DNA of 64,000 bases, from the NCBI GenBank assembly GCA_949987565.1, contig OX465107.1:12849413-12913412 (forward strand). The letters are read 5' to 3'. Of the stretch, positions 10,867-22,352 are shown piece by piece; positions within the stretch are counted from its first letter, which is position 1; every line of letters starts with the position of its first letter. A program made the position numbers and the translations under genes. This DNA comes from Luidia sarsii. Its lineage: Eukaryota > Echinodermata > Asteroidea > Paxillosida > Luidiidae. The notes beneath the pieces were generated by a model. It saw only the letters and a list, made by a program, of their open reading frames with translations. It was not told the DNA's origin and searched no databases.

Positions 10867-11906
10867 AGGCAAAGAGGAACTCCTGTTTTGACAACTTGGC
10901 TGCTCAGTTGACAGTGGGTGCTTGCTTGGTCGCTTGTATTAGGATCTGTCACAAACCGTGAATTGTACATGTAATTTGATGCTTGTGCTGTGCATGCTAC
11001 CCTTGCGTCATACGTATGCACAGCAGATCGGTGGCTATCAATATTATTATTATTTCATATGTGAGCCACATCACGTGGAGCATAGTCGTTGAGATACATG
11101 TACATGCACGTGTAAGTCACCAGATCAGGGTGATCAAGTTCAGCGAGCGGACAGGGTCGGACCCGTCACACGACGGCCGTCGATGACACGACGAGCTTCA
11201 GTCTTGATTCCACGGCGTAGGATGGAGATATGAGTTCTGCGATGCCCCCGTTTTTCTTTCTAGTCGGATGTTCCGATGCTGCATAGGAGATGAGCAGTTG
11301 AACAAAGGCCAACCATTTCACATTTGGCTCGCCGAATGTTTGCTATTTCTGCCACGGGAACTCCCTCCCCTCCACTCGGGTGCCCAGTACTTTGCTGAAG
11401 ATGCACATTTTGTCAGCCTGGCTCGGAGGAGAGAGGGGGCACCTTTGTTCATGAAAGGCTCAGTAAAGGCCATCCGGTAATAAACAAATCCGATACTCGG
11501 TCCTGCTAAGGTCCTGCTAAGATTCAATATGTCGGGGCCCTCTTAATTTTGGAAGAACTCTAAGACTCACTAGCATTACCTGTAAAAGAGAAGCTCAGGA
11601 AACAAAAAATCTAGACCCACAGAAATCTGCAGCTCAAGTACTTAAAATCCTGTACAATGACTTGATGCCAATGTCTGGTCAATTCCCACAGAAATAAACC
11701 AAGAGCGGAAACACTTTTCTTTGATATTAGGCCTAATTATTTTCATGATGATAAGAATGTTTTTTTTTATTTGAAAAATTTTGACAAACGGTGCTCAAAA
11801 CTGAGGCCAGTGAGACTTGTTTTGCTTTGAAGGCCAAAGTTGCCAAACATAATGAAAATTCAATTGAGATAATAGACTGAGATATGTTGACTAATTATCA
11901 CAAATT
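10867..11906. other. No gene seen
   Basis: Mixed-composition upstream sequence. Short open frames at 11268-11480 and on the opposite strand overlap each other and show no domain. Confidence 0.45.
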
Positions 11907-12000
11907 AGGAGGGCGTAATGTTTCAATCCTACCAGTAGCAGGACCTTTCTCCAAGGCCATGACTTTGCATTTTGCTCATTTTAGTCAGTGAGCTGTTTGC
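11907..12000. repeat. Hairpin element with leader, minus orientation
   Basis: GGAGGGCGTAATGTTTCAATC and AGCAGGACCTTTCTCCAAGG form the arm. GCATTTTGCTCATTTTAGTC at about 11969 is the reverse complement of the leader. Confidence 0.6.
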
Positions 12001-12240
12001 CCAATTTTTGAACAGCACTCGAGGTAGAGAAATTGTTTTCTCCCTGAAACCTGCTAGCTATGGTCTGTTTCTCTGTGAATAGGCAAGCACAGCTGATGTT
12101 TAGGGATGGATCGAATGCTGATCCAATTCAGACTGAAGCCAGGTTCTTTTGTCTATCAGGATGCCGGTAGCACTCAGTGGTTGCCCATCAACCTCCGTTG
12201 GTTTTCTTTTGGGAACTGACAGCAAAACCAGCTGCATCAA

Positions 12241-12260
12241 CCCCCCCCCCCCCCCCCCCC
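12241..12260. repeat. Poly-C run of 20
   Basis: An uninterrupted run of twenty C residues. Confidence 0.95.
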
Positions 12261-12952
12261 GCCTTAAAAAGGCCATAGTGTACATTGCCAGTACATGAAT
12301 GGATTTATCTTCTGAAATAATAGCGGTGATCTGTTTGTCAACTGATAGTCTGATACACACATAGATACCGCTTTGTTTGTGAGCACACACACCCCCACAC
12401 ACCCCACACACACATTGCCTCGGATATATACACACAAATGCATGCTGAATAACTGGGATCTTGTCGAGCTGTAAATAATAGTGTGCGGCGGTGATACACT
12501 ACAGTACCTTCCTCGCTTGGACCACACGCATCTATGGAGGGATAGGGAGGGGGGAGGGGAGGGAGTCGTGCATCAGCAAACAATGCGCTACTACTGCTAT
12601 GGCATGAAATGGTGTGTGTCTCCCCTGCCTGGCTAATTACTGGCTTAGCAGGCCACATGCTCACTGCAGTGTGGACCTCAGGCTCCCCTCGTCTGCTGGA
12701 GAGAGCTGTGGGACAGGCCAGGGCACGTGTAGTGGTCTGGTATACTACTGTACGTACTACCGTAGTACTAGACAGTGGTGCAGCATTGGTTTGGAAAAGA
12801 GGGGGGGTGGGGACAGAGTGGAGGGAGTGAGTGAGAGAGCACGGGACGGGATTGGCTGGCTCACCGGGCGACTCCGGAGGATGGGAGGAGGAGGAGGGAG
12901 GGGGGGGGGATGGGTGGAGAGAGTGACTCGTCAGCTTGCAGTTGCTGTACAG

Positions 12953-12971
12953 ACACACACACACACACACA
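12953..12971. repeat. (AC)n microsatellite
   Basis: About nine AC units. Confidence 0.9.
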
Positions 12972-13390
12972 ACACTAATGGATAAGTGAGAGAGAGGAGG
13001 GAAGAGGCCCCGGTGATTATGAGTGCCTTCTCTGCAGAGAAGAACCTCCTCTTGTTCGCTCACTCACGCAGAAAAATCGTACCGACAGGACGAGGCGGTA
13101 TTGTGGCCTGTACATCTCACCGGTGTTTTGGCATCTCCCGCCTCCTCCTGCTCTCTCTCTCTCTCTCCTGTCTCTGGATGCGGGGACGAGTCGCCACAAC
13201 AGCGCCACTAGTGTACACATTCTCAAGCTGATTCGGACTGTGTCGGTCGGATGAACGCTGCTTTGGGTGAATGCTGCCCCCGGAATGCCTGCTGCCTGGG
13301 ATTAGTGCTGCGTCAGATGCATGCTGCTTTCTAAGATGAGATAAGAGCTTCTGCAATCCGTCAAGTCTCCCTGCAATTGTGTCTCTTTCG

Positions 13391-13742
<352 letters not shown>

Positions 13743-14776
13743 ATCCGCCTCCTCCTCCCCTTCTTCCTCCTCCTCCGCTTGGTTACAACCCAAGCCCGAT
13801 TTGCCGGCTTTGATTGATTGCGGCCGTGTATGAATTGACTTCTCCGCCAGTGCACACTGACATGCTATTGGTCAACGAGAGATTTTGCCCAAGCTGACAA
13901 AAAAAAAAGCCCCATAGAACTAAAGGAAATAATAGCCTTTCATTGCATCCATTAACCTTAAAACACAACAGCTCAAGTCCATGCAATGATTTTGTCTTCA
14001 GCTTATCTTCTCTAGGACACGGGTGTTTGAGTTAAAGCAAAAAGAAATTACAGAATTATCCGGCTATGACTCTGTGTCGCTGATGCACCAATAGAGGGAG
14101 TGCCCCGCTACACTATCAATCCCAGCGTTATTTTGGCATTGTCTGCTTCATTCTGGCAGAGACATCGCCGATTAGAAAGGTCAGCCTGCCCTCAGATAAG
14201 AGACCCATCCAGCAGGACCAATCTCCTCAGTAGTCATAACACCTTCTAGGAAGAGAGAAAGAGAGAGAGAGAGAAAGAGAGGGGAGAGACCTAAGGATTC
14301 CAAGCTTGAAATCTGAGAGCATTGCGTCTATGGATATGTTTTGCTGACTGGAGCCTGCCTGGTAGACACTTTCTTTTTGTGTCACTCACTTGCCCGGGAA
14401 GGAGAGAACCCCCCCTCCCCCCCCCCAAAAAAAAAAAATACCGTACGAAGGAGAGGGGAGGGGATCACTTCTGGCTTGTGAATTGCTTTTATTTTGGGGT
14501 CTTTTTTTTCACCCTTCTCTATTGCGGTTACCATCGTTTATTCTGGAAAGCCACCCCCCTTTTTTTTGGTCTCTCTATCTCTCTCTCTCTACTCATTCTA
14601 CTCTATGTGTGTGTTGACTTTGCGAACGACCAGACAGAGGAGGACACGGCTCGAGCTTTTGGCCAAGGATTGTGAGCTGAACCGGAGGACAGATCTCGGC
14701 GGGGAGTCCTGACATATGCTGCAGGGTGCCTCTCATCCTCTTCCACGCCGCTCTGCTCCGCTCAGTCCGCTAGTTT

Positions 14777-14802
14777 TCCTCCTCCTCCTCCTCCTCCTCC
14801 TC
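14777..14802. repeat. (CTC)n trinucleotide run
   Basis: About eight to nine CTC units in the presumed 5' leader region. Confidence 0.85.
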
Positions 14803-15470
14803 CTTCGTCGTTCTCTTGCCTCTTGCTTCTCCCTCCATGCCTGCCCTGCCCGGGAGGTGAGAGGTTTTTTTGGGGGGGGGTCGTGCGGAGACATTACAGC
14901 AGATCCAGTGCACTGATAGTATATCCTAGTGGAGGCCGGTTGTTCTCTGATGAACCGTTCGTGGATTATACGTGCTTGCTGGTGGAGGGACGCACACAGA
15001 CATTGACATCGCCTTAACTCTTCATCTCGGTACTGCATCACTAACCTGAGCAGTATACCCATGCTTGGCTTCAGATGATACTCAGACATTGGCTGGAGCT
15101 TCACTTGATGATACCCGGGGTTTTTTTTCAGCAGTTTTTTCTTCTTTAAAAAAAAAAGTATCCTGACCATGGGAGATCACCAACAGCATTGGGGAAACTG
15201 ATGATTGCGATTGTATAATCTGGGTGTTTGTCATCATTTCATTCTTTTTGAATCGAGGCAAGAGATTTACAGAGCCGCACTGGATTCGAGGAAAGCTGGA
15301 CTTAGCTCGTCTTGAAATTGTGTTGGAGTTGTTTACTCTTGGACCAGAATTGGGGGAGTGAGCGAGAGAGGAGGAGGGGTGTTGGCAGTGACTGAGAGCT
15401 GTACAAAGTTTACAGCCTGCTGGATACGCCCTGCTGGCTTCAGTTGGGCTCGGAGGTCTTACTGCCAACG

Positions 15471-15497
15471 ATGAGGAGGCAGGCCCAGCCTCTCTGA
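15471..15497 (+). promoter_or_regulatory. Candidate upstream ORF 1 (8 codons)
   Basis: ATG AGG AGG CAG ... CTC TGA forms an eight-codon reading frame 156 bases before the EGFR start. It matters only if the mRNA leader includes this position, which the sequence alone does not prove. Confidence 0.3.
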
Positions 15498-15620
15498 AGG
15501 TTTCTCTTCCTGCGTAATTTGGATCATTCTGAGGGGATAGATAGTGAAGCCAGCAGCGACCGGGGAGTTTTGATCAAGCGCTGTCGTATTGTCCCTGGTC
15601 ACGACGCTCTGGCCCAGCTT

Positions 15621-15635
15621 ATGGCGTGTGCGTAG
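15621..15635 (+). promoter_or_regulatory. Candidate upstream ORF 2 (4 codons), in frame with EGFR
   Basis: ATG GCG TGT GCG TAG lies 18 bases before the EGFR start codon and in the same frame. Its TAG is the stop that fixes the upstream limit of the coding frame. So short a frame so close to the main start could lower initiation, an inference from known uORF behaviour. Confidence 0.4.
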
Positions 15636-15653
15636 CGCCCACCACCGTGTACG

Positions 15654-15762
15654 ATGTGCCGCACGATGGGAACAGTTGTTCTTCTCTTACCCGCACTGGC
15701 GGTGCTGTTTGGGCCAGCTGGGGGCGACCTGGGGCTGACAGGCAAGGCGGACGAATTTGGGG
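15654..15762 (+). CDS. EGFR: EGF receptor (ErbB family) exon 1, coding part: signal peptide
   Basis: This is the first coding exon of a single-pass receptor tyrosine kinase that binds EGF/neuregulin-type ligands at the cell surface. It encodes 36 residues plus one base. The sequence starts MCRTMG, has a hydrophobic core TVVLLLPALAVLFG (residues 7-20), then a Gly/Pro/Ala stretch where a signal peptidase site is likely (near residues 22-24), then a short mature N-terminus ending KADEFG. The frame is closed upstream by TAG at 15633-15635. ATG at 15654 has A at -3. The second in-frame ATG at 15666 has A at -3 and G at +4, so it is a plausible alternative start. The exon ends with one base of a codon (phase 1) at a consensus GTGAGT donor. 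Identity comes mainly from the matching exon 2: its first codon completes as Val, as in human EGFR, where intron 1 also falls in phase 1 just before V-C-x-G (recalled). On its own this exon would only be called a signal peptide. Confidence 0.78.
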
Positions 15763-15768
15763 GTGAGT

Positions 15769-16780
15769 CCTTCAGTAATAACCTTATAGTGAGAGGCACA
15801 TAATCTGTGATGCATGTCTCTAATACTGTAACCATCTGTACTCTAATGTGTAGTAGTGGGTAGGCTATTATAGATATATAAATGCAATAGGGCTCTGTGT
15901 GGCTGGCAGTGCTGAACTTTAAGAGTTCATTGGATTGCGTTGTACTTTGCGCTTCATAATTTGGCGCTGTGAAAGTTCAGGCCTATCATGTGTTTGCCGT
16001 CGATCTTGGGGAACAGTGTACTGTGATAGGCGCACATGATACGCTGCGCACGTGTGGCCGGTCCCCAGCAGGCATCCATTCCATGAACATTACGCGACAC
16101 AATGTCGGGAGACATGTGTGATCCATTGTATGCAAACAGAACGAGGACTAAAACAATTCCATGGGCCCTGACATTCTCCATCCTTGACAGACCTTTGGAG
16201 AATGAATACATGAGATGCTTGCGTGGAGCCGGGCAACCGGCCCCTCAACTTACAGTTTGTCATCAATAAGCTTCTCATTCGAAATTGGACTCGCCGACTC
16301 ATTTGGGTTGTGGACACTTGGATTCAAGACCACAGCTGCCTTTTGCCGCCATCCTTATCAAATTGCAATAGCAAGTATCTCTTGCATATTCATGCATAGT
16401 AATTATCCCAGGGGAGTTCACTAAGTACTTCCATCTGCCGTTGAGTGCTGCTGTAATTTTTTTTGTAATTTTTTTCTAGGTTTTTTTTTTTTAAATCTTA
16501 AAAGGTGGTTTCTATGTTTGTTTGTTATTTTTTTCTCGTTTTTTTCTTGCTTTACCATCCCGTACATGAAATGGGGTGGGTGTGGATTGAGAGCTGGTAA
16601 TACTGGTCAGGTTATTGTGGTCTCTTTGAACCACTCTTGATGAAATGGCAACGTATTGTCTGCGGCCGTGAATCCAATTCATCAGTTTGTGTGTCTGGGC
16701 GGATTGGATAACATGAGTCCCTATCTCCCCCTAAGCCTATCATGTACATTCGGGGCAGAGACTACTAATCCTCCCCCCCC
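15769..16780. other. 5' end of intron 1, mostly unique sequence
   Basis: The first kilobase of intron 1 has no long simple repeat until 16,785. Regulatory sequence could lie here, but no specific site is readable by eye. Confidence 0.4.
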
Positions 16781-16784
16781 CCCC

Positions 16785-17226
16785 GCCTCCCTCTCTCTTT
16801 CTCTCTTTGCATCCCAATTGCCTATCTCTATTCCTCCCTCTATCCTCTCTACGGTACATGTATATGACTCTCTGTCTGTCTCTGTCTCTCTTTCTGTATC
16901 TGTCACTCCCTCTGCCTCTCTGTCTCTCTGTCTTTCTGTCTCTCGCTGTCACTCCTCTCCGTCCCCTTCTCTGTCTCTCTGTTGCCCTGTCTCTGTCAGT
17001 GTCTCTTTCTGTGTCAGTGTCTCTCTCTGTCTCTCTGTCTCTCGCTGTCAATCTCTGTCCCCTTCTCTGTCTCTGTATCTGTCACTCTGTCTCTCAATCC
17101 CTGTCTCCGTTTCTCTCTCTATCTGTCTCTTGCTGCCTCTCACTGTCACGCTCTGTCTCTTTCTCAGTCTCTCTGTCTCTCTGTTGCTCTCTGTCTCTCT
17201 CCCCTCTCTGTCTGTCTGTCTGTAAG

Positions 17227-17257
<31 letters not shown>

Positions 17258-17290
17258 CCTGTCTGTCTACCTGTCTGCCTCCTATCTTCT
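16785..17290. repeat. CT/CTGT polypyrimidine tract
   Basis: About 500 bases of CTCTGT and CTCTCT, changing to a CTGT tetranucleotide array at 17207-17279. Confidence 0.95.
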
Positions 17291-18920
17291 CTCCTCCTCC
17301 CCAACCTTCAACCCTTTCTTGAACAAAAATAAATGCCCCTTGGACATGGCATGCCCCGATTGCCCCCTCCCCTTTAAAGCCGAAAGCAGACACACAGACT
17401 AAACTCAGCCCCTACTCGTTTCCATGTCAGTTTGGCGTGGGTGGGCATGGGTATCCATCCTTCCTATCCTGATCGTGCCCTCCCTATCCTTTCCCTTCCA
17501 TTCCCCATCCTCATCCCCATCCCCCAACCACCGAACATAAAAAAAAATCCCTTCCATCCTTGACTTGGGCAACAACATTACAGCTATACGTGTCACATCC
17601 GCTTTTAATCCGAAGAATACACAAAGTGTAATCCTCTCTCCTCTTCTTCCTCCTCTTCACTTTCCTCTTCACGTCCCCGTCCTTGTCCGTCCCCACGCCT
17701 TGGCATTTTCAACGCCCCCCCCCCCCTCCCCACCTCCCCCACCCTCCCACCACCTCATCACTGACGGCAGTCACTTCTTTGCCTGAATTATTGATTTGCT
17801 AATTTTCCACGCGCACTCCGGATGGGCCGATCGGATGATGGGTCTCTGTTCTCTCTCTCTGTCGCTCCGTGTCAGGGATTAATTACATTGTTTCAATTAA
17901 ACAAAATCAAGTAAATGAATCATTTTTGGGGGGCTTGCCCCACCCACAACATCTCCCCTTTCCCCCTCCCCCTTTCCCGACCCATGTCGCTCAGGTTTTG
18001 AAATCAGCTTTAAATGGTTATAAATGTTAACCCCATTTTTTTTTTGGGGGGGAGTGGGTTGGCATTGGACAGCAAATCTGTACAAGCTGAGCCCCGCTTA
18101 CACGTAGGTACTTACAGACAAGATAAACGATGTATCATTTCTGGTCTCAATGGAACTTTTATCTTGACTTATGATTGGCGAGGGACTGGAACGTAAATTG
18201 CTCTCTCTTTTTTCTCCCCCTCTGTGCATCTGACAAAATGCCCCAGTTATTTTCACTAAAACCGGAAGAGTTTCAGCCAGAAAACCCCTGTTTTGGGATT
18301 TGTTTCTTTAAATCAGAATTTCAGATTTGGATAGGCATCTTGTAATAGTGTAGTGCGTATGCGCATAATTGTACGCTCCTCGCAAGATTTCCTGTTGACT
18401 TGCAATTTGGATTTTCTCTGTTTCCTTCTCCGCCCCCTACTTTCCCTTGAAGTTGACCGGGGGTGGGCGGAGGGTTGCAAGCGATACCCAGCGGAATGAA
18501 AGATAGATTAGGAGATAGGAGAGCCAGATAGAAAAACAAAAACAAGCACTTCATCTACTTTTTTTTGTTTTTTACATCTGTGTACTGAAATGCCTGAAAT
18601 CTGAGCAGAGGCGAGGGTCCCGAAATCAGCCGTGTTCTTAGTCTTATCCCTGCCTGCTGTGGTGGTAGGATCCCAAGTGCTTCTGCAATTTGATATGTAC
18701 ATGTATGTTTTACATGTACATGTTTTACATGTACAATCCAAGAACTGGCTGGCAATTTCATTGCCTTGAATCGAAATAAGATAGCATAGTATAGCATAGT
18801 ACATGTAGGTACTATTGTTCATGTGTAGGTAGATGTGGTTTAGTTTGACAAATGACAACACACTTGTACAATGTTCAAGCATTAGTGTATTGCCATTATG
18901 TTAATGTGTTAGTCCTTAAC
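17291..18920. other. Intron 1 sequence, no gene seen
   Basis: Mostly unique, with C-rich runs (17716-17760) and ACATGTA repeats near 18694-18736. An AT-rich homeodomain-like stretch ATTAATTAC lies near 17878, but no site can be asserted. Confidence 0.4.
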
Positions 18921-19128
18921 AGATACCGTAGGTGATATACACAAATGTTGCAAACTGCTTACTGACTAAAATTACCAAAATGCAAATTAATCTTAAAATT
19001 TGGTGGGCCTGATGTTTTGATCCTAGCAGGACCTTTCTCAAAGGCAGGACCTTTCTCTGCCTTTGAGAAAGGTCCTGCTAGGATCGAAACGTCAGGCCCA
19101 TAAAATTTTAAGATACCGTAGGTGATAT
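18921..19128. mobile_element. Complete hairpin element bounded by 18-bp direct repeats
   Basis: AGATACCGTAGGTGATAT occurs exactly at 18921-18938 and again at 19111-19128. Between them lie a leader (ATGTTGCAAACTGCTTACTG, then ACTAAAATTACC and ATGCAAATTAA) and a near-perfect palindrome. Its left arm (about 18991-19045) reads TCTTAAAATTTGGTGGGCCT then GATCCTAGCAGGACCTTTCT. Its right arm (about 19058-19112) is the reverse complement with few mismatches. The direct repeats look like a target-site duplication, so this appears to be the best preserved copy of the family in the window. It has no coding capacity. Confidence 0.75.
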
Positions 19129-20006
19129 TAAGTCTTACTTTTGCCTTAAAGGCAATGCTACAAGTGTACGTTTGTGATTAAAATGTTAGGCCCATTTTTT
19201 TTATGTTGGGTGGGGGGGGGGATTAATCAGCATTTACCAAGGCGTGATGCCCTTACACTCACATTCTATATGGATACTCTTTGTCATAACATACCGGTAC
19301 ATTACATCTGCTGATGCACAAAGTGCTGAAACGATACTGGCCAATGTGCCAAAAAGTGACGCACCAAACAAGTTGCAAACTGCTATACACACTTGGATGA
19401 CCAATTGCAAATCTCAAAAAAAATAAAAAAATTGATGGCCTGAATGTTTTTATTGTAGCAATTCACTCCAATCCGTTTTTTTGGGAAAAAATACTGCCAA
19501 AGATAAATATTTATAATATATTAAATATATTGAAAACCGCCTTTGAAAACAACAAACAAATGTTTACACTGCAAGCCTCTAGCCTTGCGCCTCTGGGATA
19601 ACTGAAGTCCACAGCCTTGTCTTTCGGGAGGTGTCAGGGCTATCCCCAGCTCATTGAAGCAGCTGCTTTCTGGCTTCCCCTCATTGGGGAACAAACCCTG
19701 TTCCGGCTTTCAGAAACCACACACGCTCAACTCTATGCGTACTGTGTCCGTGTACAGGACTAATCAATAGGTGCACTCTGCGTGGTTGCTCTGGCTGTTT
19801 CGGTTTTCTGTTAATGAAGTCCGGCACTAAGAAATCAATCAATCAATCAGTGTGCTAATGGTATAGGGTATCTGTTAATAGGAGAGTGGGGGAAATAAAG
19901 ATGGCAGAAGGCGCATTAGGTTCATTAACCCTTGTGGAAAGGTGGATGGAATCGGCCGTTAGCATTTAGTAAAGTCATGTCAAAATTTAGTGAAAAAGAT
20001 ATGAAT

Positions 20007-20111
20007 TGAAAAATGGCAAAGAAAACTTTGACTTGACCGGGATTTGAACCCAAGACCTCTGGTTTTGCATCTAGTGCATACCAGTGCTCATACCATCTGA
20101 GCTATCCAGCC
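20007..20111 (-). repeat. tRNA-derived SINE, family A, well preserved
   Basis: The minus strand reads GGCTGGATAGCTCAGATGGT at the 5' end, then a 5-bp anticodon stem (CTGGT/ACCAG) with an enlarged loop, then GGTCTTGGGTTCAAATCCCGG and TCAAGTC. The A box (TAGCTCAGATGG) and B box (GGTTCAAATCC) of an RNA polymerase III promoter are intact. The 3' side continues into TTTTCTTTGCCATTTTTCAA, shared with the copy at 37790-37886. Confidence 0.75.
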
Positions 20112-20326
20112 CTGAGATTGCAAATGATCAGTTGTTGTAAACCTTGCTACAGAATTTTAAAATCTTAGAGAGCAAGATACATATGCATGCAGCATTTGTT
20201 ATTCGCTGTTAATTATAGCTTCTGTTTTTGCATAAAATTAATTCTTTGGCAGTACTGAAACACTGTACATGTGGTGTAGACAAACTGCCAAAAATACACT
20301 TTTTTCCCTCTTCATACTCATTTTAG

Positions 20327-20375
20327 TCAGGATTTAAACACAAGCAGTTTGCAACATTTTTGTGATACCTGTAGT
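20327..20375 (-). repeat. Isolated leader of the hairpin family
   Basis: The reverse complement contains ATGTTGCAAACTGCTT and CTGACTAAAATGAG, matching the leader at 18945-18985. No hairpin is attached. Confidence 0.45.
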
Positions 20376-20509
20376 TGAAAATACATACTGTATGTAAAGA
20401 AAATATAAAAACCCATGATATTTTAGATGAAAATTGTATATTCAAATAAAGTAAAGGGACTTGGAACTTTGATCATTTTTGTGAAGAAAAAAAAAATGCG
20501 AAGAAAATT

Positions 20510-20540
20510 TGACTGGAAGTGGCCTTGAACCTGAGACCAT
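20510..20540 (-). repeat. tRNA-derived SINE fragment, family A (T-arm end)
   Basis: GACTGGAAGTGGCCTTGAAC and CTGAGACC keep the acceptor and T-arm part in reverse complement. The rest is lost. Confidence 0.45.
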
Positions 20541-21179
20541 TTCAAAATTTCTTATTGAGTGACCGAAAATACCCAACTCCAACATACATGCATGGCTTCA
20601 GAATGGAAATTTACTTTACTGGGTTAATATATGGCTCAGTACAATCCATAAGTTTGATGGAAAGCCAAACAGCTCTAGCTAGAGCCGCTTGACTATTCAA
20701 CAGGAGCCGGTCTCTGGACATTGTCAACTCAATGATGAGTGTGACCTGCCGACCAGCCACGAGAAGATCACGCTCTATTGTGATAACAGTGTGTAAACTT
20801 GCCATCCGCAGATGAATGAATCATGATTGTGCCATGCATATATGGATGTGGCATTGGCTGTGCACGTGTAAGTGCAGCGATGAAGGTAAAAATAACCCTT
20901 GCCCAGCCCCGGCATAGAGACTCCTTGAAAGTTGAATGTACATTAATTCTTGTGACGCACATGTACATGTATGTATGTAACTCTGTTGGCTTTTGGGAGG
21001 CACCTCTTGAAGTCTGTAGCTGTGAATGCAGCATCGTGCAATATGTTGTGTATCATCATCCTTTCTTTAATGGACCTGTGAGTAACACCTACCGGTAGCA
21101 ATGAAAATGTATAGGTGCCATTGGGCAAGATTTTTTCCGATCTGAGCTGTGAAAAAAACCCCACAAAAACTTGGAAGAT

Positions 21180-21680
21180 CAATGAGGGGATGGCATTGGG
21201 TTTGGGTTTTGGATGTACCGGTATGTGGGTATGGGATGGAGTGGATTAGGGACAATCTGTGGGGCTGATGCAGAATAAGTGGGATGCATTTGGAATTTAG
21301 ATTTGATGATAGTTTGATGAGGTTTTTGGGAGTGGATATGGGATGTATTTGCGGTCAATTTAAAGGATGAATTTTGAATTAATCTGGGGTGATTTGGGAT
21401 GTTTTGAACCAATGGATACATTTACATATAGAATGGATTTTGGTGTAGTTAGACATTATATGGGTTCAGATTTCCTGCAGATTTAGGGTGGATTTTAAAT
21501 TCAATCTGGCATTGATTTGTGATGATTATGGATTGTTCATGGGTTTGGTTATTGCTATTGTGATGGGGCTGGAATGATTAGGAAATAATTTGGGACAACG
21601 TAGGATGGAATTATGAAGGTTGCTGGTTGGTTGGACCTGATATACTTTGAGCAGTAATCCCCACGATGGACATGTGATTA
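21180..21680. repeat. Degenerate GGAT/GATTT-rich region
   Basis: Short words such as GGGATG, GGATTT and GATTTGG recur at irregular spacing. It looks like an old tandem repeat that has decayed, with no clear unit. Confidence 0.4.
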
Positions 21681-21884
21681 GAACGGAATTGAAATATATT
21701 TATACCAACAAATCCGATTGAACCCCCCCAGCAAATCTAATAGAGCCCCTCCCATCATCCATCCTCCCACGCTGCCACAATATGGGATCATGATGGATTT
21801 CTAATTGATACCGACTGCTCTTGGGGTAGCTAGCATGAGCATCACAATTTGCTAAATCGGACAAAAGAGGGTAAGCATTTTGAG

Positions 21885-22352
21885 AGAGGTGGAGAGAGCG
21901 AAAGAGAGAGTGAGGGAGACAGAGACAGAGCGTTAGGGACATGTACAGTACATGTACATGTAGCTAGTAGAGAGAGAGAGAGAGAGAGAGGGGGATGGAG
22001 AGAGACTAAGAAGGATGGAGAGAGAGAGTGAGAGGGGAGACAGAGAGGGGTGTATAGATACATACACTGTAGAAGGAGAGAGGGAGAGAGAGGAAGGGAG
22101 GAAGGGAGGGAGGGAGTGGGAGTGTGAGAAGGAGAGGGACAGAGCAAAAGACAGAGACAGAGAGTCAGATAGATAGAAAAAAGGAGAGAGAGATAGGGAG
22201 AGACAGAGAGATGTATTGTACATATATACATGTACATGTATAGTTCAGGAGAGAGATAGAGATAGAGAGAGAGGGGGGATAGAGGGTGGAGATAGAAAGA
22301 CAGAGAGGGGGAAGAGGGAGGGGAGGGATGGAGAGAGGAGAGGGAGAGCGAA
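21885..22352. repeat. (AG)n polypurine tract
   Basis: About 470 bases of GAGAGA with GGG and ACAG variants, split by ACATGTACATGTA words at 21948-21962 and 22222-22238. Confidence 0.95.

Larger units (their letters stand above)
14230..15653 (+). promoter_or_regulatory. Presumed promoter and 5' leader of the EGFR gene
   Basis: This is the largely non-repetitive stretch directly before the start codon. It holds a short GAGA-type purine run (14252-14288), a CTC trinucleotide run (14777-14802), poly-A and poly-T runs near 14427-14438 and 15121-15158, and several upstream ATGs. No TATA box or initiator stands out, so the transcription start cannot be placed. That it is leader sequence is inferred from position only. 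Confidence 0.35.
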
